A DNA stretch of 63,850 nucleotides from Acidobacteriota bacterium (GTDB lineage Bacteria; Acidobacteriota; Vicinamibacteria; Vicinamibacterales; CAVVIG01): NCBI GenBank assembly GCA_003222395.1, contig QHWB01000061.1:1-63850 (forward strand). Direction: 5' to 3'. Every line of letters begins with the position of its first letter. The stretch's first letter is position 1. The notes under the pieces are model-generated. The model ran no database searches, was not told the DNA's origin, and worked only from the letters and a program-made list of their open reading frames with translations. The translations under genes were made by a program, and so were the position numbers. Below, one piece after another: positions 17,369 to 25,179 of the stretch.

Positions 17369-18316
17369 ATGATTCTTCGTCTTTTTCTAACTCGAACCGC
17401 GCTCGCGTGCCTGGCGATCGCGCTCGTCGCCGTCTACGCGGCCGCGCAGACCGGCCGCGTCGGCGGAACGGTCAAAGACGACATGGGCCAGGCGATCAAA
17501 GGCGCGACGATCACCGCTGAGAATCCGAATGCGTCGCCGAGCAGCTTCACGGCCACGACCGACGACAAGGGGCGGTTTTCGATCATCGGACTGCGCAGCG
17601 GGCAGTGGACGTTCATGGTGCAGGCGCCGGGATTCGCGCCCGAGGGAACGCGGATGAACGTGCAGACGATCGGCCAGCCGAATCCGCCGATCGAATTCAA
17701 GTTGAAGAAGAGCGCCGCGGCGCCCGTCAGCGCGCTCGGCAACGTCGCCGCGAAAGATCTGCAGTCGGAGCTCGCGACTGCCGATCAGCTGTACAACTCG
17801 CAGCAGTGGGATCAGGCGATCGCCGCCTACAAGACGATCCTCGCCAAAGCGCCGGCGCTCAGCGTGATCAACCTGCAGGTCGCTGCGGCGTATCGCAACA
17901 AGAAGGAGTACGACGCCGCCATCGGCGCGTACAACGATCTGCTGAAGGTCGATCCGAACAACGACAGGGCGAAGATCGGCATCGGCATGACGAACCTCGA
18001 GAAAGGCGACCTGCAGGCGGCCGAAGACACGCTGTCGAAAGCCGCCGAGAGCCCGAACGCGACGCGCGAAGTGCTGTACAACCTCGGCGAGGTCAAGTTC
18101 GCCAAAGGCCAGACCGAGGAAGCGGCGAAGGCGTATCAGAAAGCCGCCGGCATGGATCCGACGTGGGGGAAACCGCTCTTCAAGCTCGCGCTGGTGCAGC
18201 TGAACAAAGGCGACAAGGACGCCACGATCAAGGCGCTCGAAAAAGTCATCGTCGCCGATCCGACGTCACCGGAAGCCACGCAGGCCAAAGCCGTTATCGA
18301 ACAGTTGAAGAAGTAA
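17369..18316 (+). CDS. Exported carboxypeptidase-regulatory / TPR protein
   Basis: 315 residues from ATG 17369; the upstream in-frame extension would overlap the divergent gene. A signal peptide ends in A-Y-A-A-A-Q. Residues ~30-110 form a carboxypeptidase-regulatory-like beta domain (G-R-V-G-G-T-V-K-D-D-M-G-Q-A-I-K-G-A). Residues ~130-310 hold about five TPRs (Y-N-S-Q-Q-W-D-Q-A-I-A-A-Y; Y-D-A-A-I-G-A-Y; L-Q-A-A-E-D-T-L). It is probably a periplasmic scaffold. It is the first gene of a packed seven-gene plus-strand operon ending at 30132; the next gene starts 3 bp after its stop. Confidence 0.86.
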   Translation: MILRLFLTRTALACLAIALVAVYAAAQTGRVGGTVKDDMGQAIKGATITAENPNASPSSFTATTDDKGRFSIIGLRSGQWTFMVQAPGFAPEGTRMNVQTIGQPNPPIEFKLKKSAAAPVSALGNVAAKDLQSELATADQLYNSQQWDQAIAAYKTILAKAPALSVINLQVAAAYRNKKEYDAAIGAYNDLLKVDPNNDRAKIGIGMTNLEKGDLQAAEDTLSKAAESPNATREVLYNLGEVKFAKGQTEEAAKAYQKAAGMDPTWGKPLFKLALVQLNKGDKDATIKALEKVIVADPTSPEATQAKAVIEQLKK

Positions 18317-18319
18317 GGG

Positions 18320-20536
18320 TTGTCCCGTCCCTTCCGCTACACGTTCATTCTGGTTCTGACGGCGCTCGGGGCCACGCTGGCTGCCGTCGGCGGATGGCGC
18401 TACGCGCGCGCGTCGGCGCCGGCGAGCGGACCGATCGTCCTCATCTCGATCGACACGCTGCGCGCCGATCATCTGCCGGCCTACGGCTACACGAAGGTGA
18501 AGACGCCCGCCATCGACGCGCTTGCCGCAGACGGCGTCGTGTTCGAGCGCGCCTACTCGCACGCGCCGCAGACGCTGCCGGCCCACGCCTCGCTGCTCTC
18601 GGGGCGCCTGCCGTTCGAGACCGGCGTGCGCGACAACATCGGCTTCGCCATCAAGCCTGGCGAACGGATGCTGCCGCAGATGCTCCGCGACCGCGGGTAC
18701 TCGACGGCCGCCGTCGTCTCGGCCTTCGTGCTGCGCAAGGAGACGGGAATCGGCCAGGGATTCGACTTCTTCGACGGCGAGATGCCGCAGGCGTCGCTCG
18801 ACACGAGCATCGGTCAGGTGCAGCGCGACGGCGGCGCGTCGGAAGCGATTGCCGAGCAGTGGCTCGCATCCGCCGGCACCACGCGCGCGTTTCTCTTCCT
18901 CCATCTCTACGAGCCGCACAAGCCGTACGCGCCGCCGGAACGTTTTGCGGAATACGCGCCCTACGACGGAGAGATCGCGTACGCCGACGAAATCGTCGGA
19001 CTCCTGATCAAGTACTTGAAGTCGCATCAGCTGTACGACCGGTCGACGATCGTCCTGCTGTCGGATCACGGAGAAGGGCTCGGCGACCACGGCGAGCAGG
19101 AGCACGGGCTGTTCGTGTACGACGAGGCTATCCACGTGCCGCTCGTCATCAAGCAGGAAAGCAACGCGGGCGCAGGCCGGCGCGTCGCCGACGTCGTTCA
19201 GCACATCGACATCGTGCCGACGATCCTCGATCTGGTGAAGGCGCCGTCGCCCAGCAACCTGCGCGGCCGGTCGCTGAAGCCGCTGCTTGACGGTAGCGGC
19301 CGCCTTGCCGAGCAGGCGGTGTACTCCGAGGCGATGTACGCGCGCTATCACTTCGGCTGGAGCGAGCTGACGGCGCTCACCGACGGCCGCTTCCGCTACA
19401 TCAAGGCGCCGCGCGAGGAGCTGTACGATCTGCAGCGCGATCCCCACGAGCACCAGAACATCGCCGACGAGCGGCCGCCCGCACGTCAGGCACTGCGCGG
19501 CGCCCTCGACGGTTTGATCGCCGGCCGGCCGATTCAGTCGCCGAGCGACGTGCCTGCGGACGCGCGCGAGCGGCTGCAGGCGCTCGGCTACGTCGGCGCG
19601 CAGACCGACGTGTCGTCCGCGCCCGGCGAGACGCTGCCCGATCCGAAGGACAAGCGTGACATCCTCGAGACGTATCGCGCGGCGGTAGATCGCGCGGGCG
19701 ATCGCAAGTGGCGCGACGCCATCGCGCTGCTGCAGCAGATCCTGCGCGACGATCCCGGAATGGCCGACGTCTGGAGCCAGCTCGCCGCCTTCGCGGTTCG
19801 GGTCGAGCGGTACGATCTCGCCACAGACGCCTACAAGCATTTCATCGAGCTGAAGCCGTCGGATCCGGGCGGGTATCTCGGCGCCGCGGCGACGCTGTTC
19901 AAGCAGCAGAAGCTGAAGGAGGCGCGCGAGCATGCCGACTTTGCCGCGCAGATGGCGGCCGAGCGCGACTCGCGGTCGCGCGTCATCGCGCACGAGCTGC
20001 TCGCGAAGATCGCGCTCGCTCGACACGATGCGGAAGACGCCCGCAGGGAAGCGCAGCTCGCGCACGAGGCCGATCCGAAGCTGCCGCTGCCGGCGCTCGT
20101 CGAAGCGCGCCTGCTGTACGACCAGGGCAAGTACGCCGACGCGCTGCGTCCGTTCGAGGAGGCGCTGGCCGATCAGCGAAAGGCGGGGAGCGCTCCGCTC
20201 GCCGATCTTCATTACCTCGCCGGCGACACATACGGCCGCCTGGAACGGTACGCGGACGCCGAAGCGCAGTTCGCCGCCGAGCTGCGCGATTTCCCGCAGA
20301 ACATCCGCGCGCGCGGGGGGCTCGCCATGCTGTACCAGGCGACCGGCCGTGCCGACGCCGCCGCGCGCGTGATCGACGACATGGTTCGGATCACCCCGAC
20401 GCCCGAGGCCTTTGCGCTCGCCGCGCGGCTGTGGACGATGTTCGGAAACCGCCAGCAGGCCGATGCCATCCGCGCGGAAGCGAGACGGGCGTTCGCCGAA
20501 CCGCCGCGGGGCGGCACGCGCGCCGCGAGACACTGA
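18320..20536 (+). CDS. Sulfatase-fold/TPR paralog B1 (Thr nucleophile)
   Basis: 738 residues from TTG 18320. An N-terminal membrane anchor (residues ~8-26) is followed by an alkaline-phosphatase-superfamily domain (~38-400) and TPRs (~440-730). Metal and active-site motifs are I-D-T-L-R-A-D (D45), Q-T-L-P-A-H with T85 at the nucleophile position, D-H-G-E-G-L-G-D-H-G-E (D249, H250) and E-H-G. There is no C/S-x-P-x-R, so formylglycine chemistry is not expected. Subgroup B marker: Y-H-F-G-W-S-E-L before the strand ending in E-L-Y-D-L. The joint to the TPRs has L-Q-A-L-G-Y (~422) and L-P-D-P-K. No heptamer repeat is present in the pre-active-site loop. Probably periplasmic. Confidence 0.87.
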   Translation: MSRPFRYTFILVLTALGATLAAVGGWRYARASAPASGPIVLISIDTLRADHLPAYGYTKVKTPAIDALAADGVVFERAYSHAPQTLPAHASLLSGRLPFETGVRDNIGFAIKPGERMLPQMLRDRGYSTAAVVSAFVLRKETGIGQGFDFFDGEMPQASLDTSIGQVQRDGGASEAIAEQWLASAGTTRAFLFLHLYEPHKPYAPPERFAEYAPYDGEIAYADEIVGLLIKYLKSHQLYDRSTIVLLSDHGEGLGDHGEQEHGLFVYDEAIHVPLVIKQESNAGAGRRVADVVQHIDIVPTILDLVKAPSPSNLRGRSLKPLLDGSGRLAEQAVYSEAMYARYHFGWSELTALTDGRFRYIKAPREELYDLQRDPHEHQNIADERPPARQALRGALDGLIAGRPIQSPSDVPADARERLQALGYVGAQTDVSSAPGETLPDPKDKRDILETYRAAVDRAGDRKWRDAIALLQQILRDDPGMADVWSQLAAFAVRVERYDLATDAYKHFIELKPSDPGGYLGAAATLFKQQKLKEAREHADFAAQMAAERDSRSRVIAHELLAKIALARHDAEDARREAQLAHEADPKLPLPALVEARLLYDQGKYADALRPFEEALADQRKAGSAPLADLHYLAGDTYGRLERYADAEAQFAAELRDFPQNIRARGGLAMLYQATGRADAAARVIDDMVRITPTPEAFALAARLWTMFGNRQQADAIRAEARRAFAEPPRGGTRAARH

Positions 20537-22733
20537 AGGCGGATCGCGGGCCGGGGCGGACACACGGGTCCGCCCCTACCTGCGCACTGTCCGTCGAAGT
20601 CTGTATGCCGCCGCCAGTCTGATAGTTTTATTCGGAATCCTCTTCCTGCTTCGCGGCCGCAGCGCGCAAGCGGATCTTCATCCGATACCCGGTCAGAACG
20701 TTCTCCTCATCACGATCGACACGCTGCGCGCCGACGCGCTGAGCGTGTACGGCGGACCCGCGTCGACGCCCGCCCTCGATCGGCTCGCCGACGAAGGCGT
20801 CCGATTCGACTTCGCGCACGCGCACGCGGTGCTGACGCTTCCGTCTCATGTCAGCATTCTGACCGGCGAGTACCCGTTTCAGCACGGCGTCCGCGAGAAC
20901 AGCGGGTACCGCGTCGCGCCGAACGTGCGTACGGCTGCGACGCTGTTCAAGGACGCGGGATACGACACCGCGGCGTTCGTCGGCGCATTTCCAGTCCATT
21001 CGCGCTACGGCCTGAACGCCGGCTTCGACGTCTACGACGATCGCTTCGGCGAAACCCGCGCGCCGACTGAATTCGTGATGCCGGAGCGGCCGGCTACCGA
21101 AGTCGTCCGGCTCGCTCGCGCGTGGATCTCATTGCGGGGTTCCAGGTCCCCGGCAACCAGCAATCAGCAACCAGTACGCCCATGGTTCATGTGGGTCCAC
21201 GTCTTCGATCCGCACGCGCCATACAGGCCGCCGCCGCCTTTCGACACTCAGTACGCGTCACGACCGTATTACGGCGAAGTGGCGGCGACCGACGCGGCGC
21301 TGGCGCCGCTTCTCGACGACGTCCGCGGCGCCAGCCGGCCGGCGCTCGTCATCGTGACCGGCGATCACGGCGAAGCGCTCGGCGACCACGGCGAGGAGTC
21401 GCACGGACTCTTCGCGTACGAGTCGACGCTGCGCATCCCGCTGATCATCGCGGAGCTTGCTTCCACATCCTCGAGTCGCGATACGCGTGCCGGAGAGCTC
21501 TCGCACGTCGCCGCGCGGCACGTCGATCTTCTGCCGACGATGCTCGAGGCTGCCGGCCAGATGGTGCCCTCGGATTTGCCCGGACGCTCGCTGCTGTCAG
21601 CCGGCGAGCGTCGATCGAATGCGCCGCGCACGTCGTACTTCGAGGCGATGGCTGGCATGCTGAATCGGGGCTGGGCGCCGCTGTCGGGCGTGATTGTCGA
21701 ACGTGGCAAGTACATCGATCTGCCGATCGCCGAACGCTACGATCTCGCGGCCGATCCGGACGAGAAGCGAAATCTGTCCGGCCAGTCTCCCGATCGCGAT
21801 CGCACGCTGGCGGCGGCGCTGCGCGAGTACCGTGCGCCGCTTCCGGGCCAGCGGCGCGCCGAAACGCCTGAAGCGCTGGCCGAGCTCCGCGCGCTGGGAT
21901 ACGTCAGCGGCAGCTCGGCGGCGAAGACGAAATACACCGAAGCGGACGATCCGAAGCGATTAATCGACCTCGACGCCGCGATTCATACTGCGGTGGAAGC
22001 GTTCGGCGCGCGGCGAATCGCCGATGCGGTGCAGATCTACGAGCGCGTCATCGCGCGGCGTCCCGACATGGCGATCGCGTATCGCCACCTCGCATTCGTC
22101 CAGTGGGAGCGAGGCGACGTTTCCGCCGCGCTGAAGACGCTGCAGCGCGCGGTCGCCGCCGGCGTGACCGAGACGAGCGTCGTGACGCAGCTCGGCGAGT
22201 ACCTGGCCGAGACGGGCGAGCCGGGCAAAGCGACCGAGATGCTCCAGCCGCTCGCGAAGGATCCGAACGCCGACGCCGATACGCTCAACGCGCTCGGCAT
22301 CGCATTGGCGCGCGGTGGACGCCGCGACGAGGCGCGTCGTGTCTTCGAGCGCGTCCTTGCCGTCAATCCGGACAGCAGCATCCCGCTCGAGAACCTCGGC
22401 GTGCTCGCGCTCGAGCGCGGCGACATCGCCGCGGCGCGCCGCCATCTCGAGCGCGCAGTGAACGTCGACCCGCGCTCGTCGCGGGCGCACGCAGATCTCG
22501 GCGTCGTCGCGCTGAAAAGCGGCGACCGCCAGGCGGCCGTTGCCGCGTGGCAGGAAGCCGTTCGCCTCGATCCCACCAATTACGATGCGCTGTACAACCT
22601 TGGAACAACGATCGCGCGCGGTGGAGACATGAACACGGCGCGGCCGTACCTCGAGCAGTTCCTGCGGACGGCGCCGCCGGCGTTTTACGCGAAGGATCTT
22701 CGGGAGATCGAAAACATCCTGCGACGCGATTAG
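20463..22733 (+). CDS. Sulfatase-fold/TPR paralog A2 (Thr nucleophile)
   Basis: About 756 residues if read from ATG 20463, which overlaps the previous gene. No ATG, GTG or TTG lies in frame between there and the membrane anchor (encoded from ~20600), so a CTG at 20580 or 20601 may be the true start. The catalytic domain shows I-D-T-L-R-A-D, L-T-L-P-S-H (T125 from this start) and T-G-D-H-G-E-A-L-G-D-H-G-E. Subgroup A marker: N-R-G-W-A-P-L-S-G-V. The linker has L-R-A-L-G-Y and A-D-D-P-K-R-L, then TPRs to the end. The loop before P-W-F-M-W is encoded by a heptamer repeat. Probably anchored in the membrane facing the periplasm. Substrate unknown. Confidence 0.84.
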   Translation: MPSARKRDGRSPNRRGAARAPRDTEGGSRAGADTRVRPYLRTVRRSLYAAASLIVLFGILFLLRGRSAQADLHPIPGQNVLLITIDTLRADALSVYGGPASTPALDRLADEGVRFDFAHAHAVLTLPSHVSILTGEYPFQHGVRENSGYRVAPNVRTAATLFKDAGYDTAAFVGAFPVHSRYGLNAGFDVYDDRFGETRAPTEFVMPERPATEVVRLARAWISLRGSRSPATSNQQPVRPWFMWVHVFDPHAPYRPPPPFDTQYASRPYYGEVAATDAALAPLLDDVRGASRPALVIVTGDHGEALGDHGEESHGLFAYESTLRIPLIIAELASTSSSRDTRAGELSHVAARHVDLLPTMLEAAGQMVPSDLPGRSLLSAGERRSNAPRTSYFEAMAGMLNRGWAPLSGVIVERGKYIDLPIAERYDLAADPDEKRNLSGQSPDRDRTLAAALREYRAPLPGQRRAETPEALAELRALGYVSGSSAAKTKYTEADDPKRLIDLDAAIHTAVEAFGARRIADAVQIYERVIARRPDMAIAYRHLAFVQWERGDVSAALKTLQRAVAAGVTETSVVTQLGEYLAETGEPGKATEMLQPLAKDPNADADTLNALGIALARGGRRDEARRVFERVLAVNPDSSIPLENLGVLALERGDIAAARRHLERAVNVDPRSSRAHADLGVVALKSGDRQAAVAAWQEAVRLDPTNYDALYNLGTTIARGGDMNTARPYLEQFLRTAPPAFYAKDLREIENILRRD
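20553..20579 (-). repeat. GTAG-headed palindrome (GGGGCGGAC/GTCCGCCCC)
   Basis: Read on the minus strand it is GTAG followed by a 9-bp perfect stem and a 6-nt loop. It lies in the ambiguous start region of the next gene, between B1 and A2. The GTAG head links it to the REP-like elements elsewhere in the window. Confidence 0.8.
21150..21177. repeat. Heptamer repeat in coding loop of A2
   Basis: Four units (CCGGCAA, CCAGCAA, TCAGCAA, CCAGTAC) code for the loop P-A-T-S-N-Q-Q-P just before P-W-F-M-W-V-H. Confidence 0.85.
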
Positions 22734-22773
22734 TGGCACGAAAAAATTTCGGTGCTAAGATTTTTCACGTCGC

Positions 22774-25179
22774 ATGAAAACGGTGCTGGTCCTGCTGGCT
22801 CTCGCCCAGAGCGCGCAGCCGACATTCAGAGCCGGCGTCGAGCTCGTCCGCCTGGACGTCCGCGTCCTCGACGAACAGGGACGGCCGATACGCGATCTCA
22901 CGCAGGACGAGGTCGAAGTCATCGAAGGTGGCGAACGGCGGCCGGTCGTGTTCTTTCAGCACATCGAAGAGCCGGCCGACTCGTACGCAGACGTCACGAG
23001 CCGCACCGTGGCGAGCGAGGTCTCGACGAACCAGGGCGCCGCGCGCGGACATTTGTACGTGCTCGTGTTCGATCAGCAGCATCTCTCGCCCGGCGGCGAG
23101 CAGCGTGCGCGGCAGGCCGCCGGGACGTTTCTGCGCACGCGCGTCCGCCGCGGCGATCGCGTCGCTCTTTACGCGCTGCCGGGGCCGGGGCCGCAGATCG
23201 GCTTCACCGCAGACGCCCGGCGCGTCGCGGCCGAATTGATCAAGGTGCGCGGTCAGGCCGAGCAGCAGACCGTCGGCTGGACCGGGACGATGACGCCACA
23301 GGAGGCCGTTCAGATCGTCCGCGGAGACGAACAGCTGCTGCAGCGCGTCGCCGATCGCATTCAGGGACTCGTCGGGCCGACCGATCTGCAGCGCCGCGCC
23401 GACCCCTCGCTCATCAACACGAGCGCCAGGGTCAATCCGATCAAGGAGGACGCGCAGCGGCTCGTCAATCTCGTCGAAGGCGACAGCCGCCGCATACTCG
23501 CGACGCTGTCGGACGTGCTGCGCCACATGCGCGTCATCGAAGGACGCAAGACAATCGTCCTCGTCTCGGAGGGTTTTTACGCCGACCGCCTCACGCGTGA
23601 AATCGAGAGCGTCGCAGCGGCAGCGGCCGAGTCGTACAGCGTGATTCACGCGTTCGACGTGAATCGCCGCGAGCTCGATATCTCCGCCGACCTGCCGGCG
23701 AACGCCGACCAGCCGAATGCGATCCACGACAAGCTGAATCCGCTCGGCATGCTGGCGACGGAAACCGGCGGCACGCTCGTGCTCGACGCCAGCCGCCACG
23801 CTGAGGAAGCGTTCGCCGCGCTCGCGAATCAATCGGAGGACTACTACCTCGTCGGATTTTCTCCCGGCGTCGAGGCGCTCAAGGACCGCGGCGCGTACCA
23901 TGCGGTCACCGTGCGCGTCAAACGACGCGGCGCACAGGTCAGCACGCGGACGGGATTCACGCTGACCGACGCGGCGGCGCACATGGACCGACACCAGGCG
24001 ATCGAGCGCGCGCTGTCGGCGCCGTTCGCTCAGCAGGGACTCCCGATTCAGTACACGAGCTACGTGCTTCGCGGAAGCGCGCCGGGGCTGCAGCGCGTCA
24101 TCGTCAGCCTCGCGGCGGAGCTGCCGCTCGCCGCGAGCGATCGCACGCAGCCTGCCGACGTCGTCTTCGTCGTGCGCTCGACCGTCGACGGTCACGTTGC
24201 CGCAAGCGGACAGGACACGCTGCCGCTGCCGCCGGAGCGGACGCAGGGCACGACCGGAACCGGCGCCTATCGCGTGCAGTTCGAGCTACCGGCCGGCGAC
24301 TACGTGATGCGCGCCGTCGTCCGCGAGCCTGGCGGGCTGGTCGGCAGCGCCGATCGCCGGTTCACGGTCCGCGCGCTCGACGGTCCGGCGCTCGTCAGCG
24401 GCGATCTGATTCTGAGCGGCATGCGCGGCGAGCTGCCCGTCCGGCCGACTGTGTACACCGGCGACGGTCTGAGCGGCGTCCTCGATCTGTACGCGCGCAC
24501 AACCGAACAGCTGCGCAATGCGCATGTCACGGTCGATCTCGTCCCGGTTGGTGAACCGGCGGCCATCGTTTCGGGCTCCTGCGAGCTGCAGGAAGTCCGA
24601 ACGGTGAGCGGCGGTCTCGCGCGCGAGGCCCGCATCGACCTGCCGCTCGGCGGCGTCGCCGCGGGCACGTACATCGCGCGCGCACGCGTGCTGGATGGAC
24701 GCGACACGGCGAGCGAAGCGGTGCGGGAAATCGAGGTTCGCCGGGGTCAGCGTCCGTCATCAGCCGAAGGCCATGACGTCGACGCACTGGATCCGCGCGA
24801 GGCGGCCCGAAGCGCCGTCGCGCGCCGCTTCGAGTCGAAATACGGGACGCGCGCGCTGGAACGATTGGGTGCGGCCGATTATCCAGCGGCCATCGCTGAA
24901 TTGAAGGGCGCCGTCGACAGCGACCCCAGCGACGGCGTGGCCGCGTTTCTGCTCGGATGGGCGTTCCACGGCGCGGGAGACGATCGCCAGGCAATCAGCG
25001 CATGGCGCCGCGCCGCGTTCGTCGATCCGACCCTCGTCCCCGCGCATCTTGCGCTCGCCGAGATCTACGTCCGGCTCTCGCAGCCGGCGCTCGCGATGCA
25101 GGCGCTGCGCGCGGGCCTCGCTGCGCTGCCGCAGTCGCCCGAGCTGCTCGATCGGCTCCATCAGCTGGAACGGAGATGA
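22774..25179 (+). CDS. VWFA-related acidobacterial-domain protein with C-terminal TPRs
   Basis: 801 residues with a short signal peptide (ends near A-L-A-Q-S-A-Q). Residues ~20-75 match the N-terminal strand pattern of the family (V-E-L-V-R-L-D-V-R-V-L-D, then L-T-Q-D-E-V-E-V). The VWA-like domain (~85-385) has F-D-Q-Q-H-L-S where a MIDAS D-x-S-x-S would be, so metal-dependent adhesion is doubtful. It includes G-R-K-T-I-V-L-V-S-E-G-F and Y-Y-L-V-G-F. Beta-rich modules follow, then TPR-like helices (~690-800). A TAAGAT -10-like box at 22757-22762 may add internal transcription. Its stop overlaps the start of paralog B3 (ATGA), tying the two together. Function unknown; probably an extracytoplasmic interaction protein. 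Confidence 0.86.
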   Translation: MKTVLVLLALAQSAQPTFRAGVELVRLDVRVLDEQGRPIRDLTQDEVEVIEGGERRPVVFFQHIEEPADSYADVTSRTVASEVSTNQGAARGHLYVLVFDQQHLSPGGEQRARQAAGTFLRTRVRRGDRVALYALPGPGPQIGFTADARRVAAELIKVRGQAEQQTVGWTGTMTPQEAVQIVRGDEQLLQRVADRIQGLVGPTDLQRRADPSLINTSARVNPIKEDAQRLVNLVEGDSRRILATLSDVLRHMRVIEGRKTIVLVSEGFYADRLTREIESVAAAAAESYSVIHAFDVNRRELDISADLPANADQPNAIHDKLNPLGMLATETGGTLVLDASRHAEEAFAALANQSEDYYLVGFSPGVEALKDRGAYHAVTVRVKRRGAQVSTRTGFTLTDAAAHMDRHQAIERALSAPFAQQGLPIQYTSYVLRGSAPGLQRVIVSLAAELPLAASDRTQPADVVFVVRSTVDGHVAASGQDTLPLPPERTQGTTGTGAYRVQFELPAGDYVMRAVVREPGGLVGSADRRFTVRALDGPALVSGDLILSGMRGELPVRPTVYTGDGLSGVLDLYARTTEQLRNAHVTVDLVPVGEPAAIVSGSCELQEVRTVSGGLAREARIDLPLGGVAAGTYIARARVLDGRDTASEAVREIEVRRGQRPSSAEGHDVDALDPREAARSAVARRFESKYGTRALERLGAADYPAAIAELKGAVDSDPSDGVAAFLLGWAFHGAGDDRQAISAWRRAAFVDPTLVPAHLALAEIYVRLSQPALAMQALRAGLAALPQSPELLDRLHQLERR

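Noticed and set aside
18266-20563. Long minus-strand frame antisense to B1 (and a similar one antisense to B3)
   Set aside because: Same codon-bias shadow; the plus strand has clear catalytic and TPR motifs.
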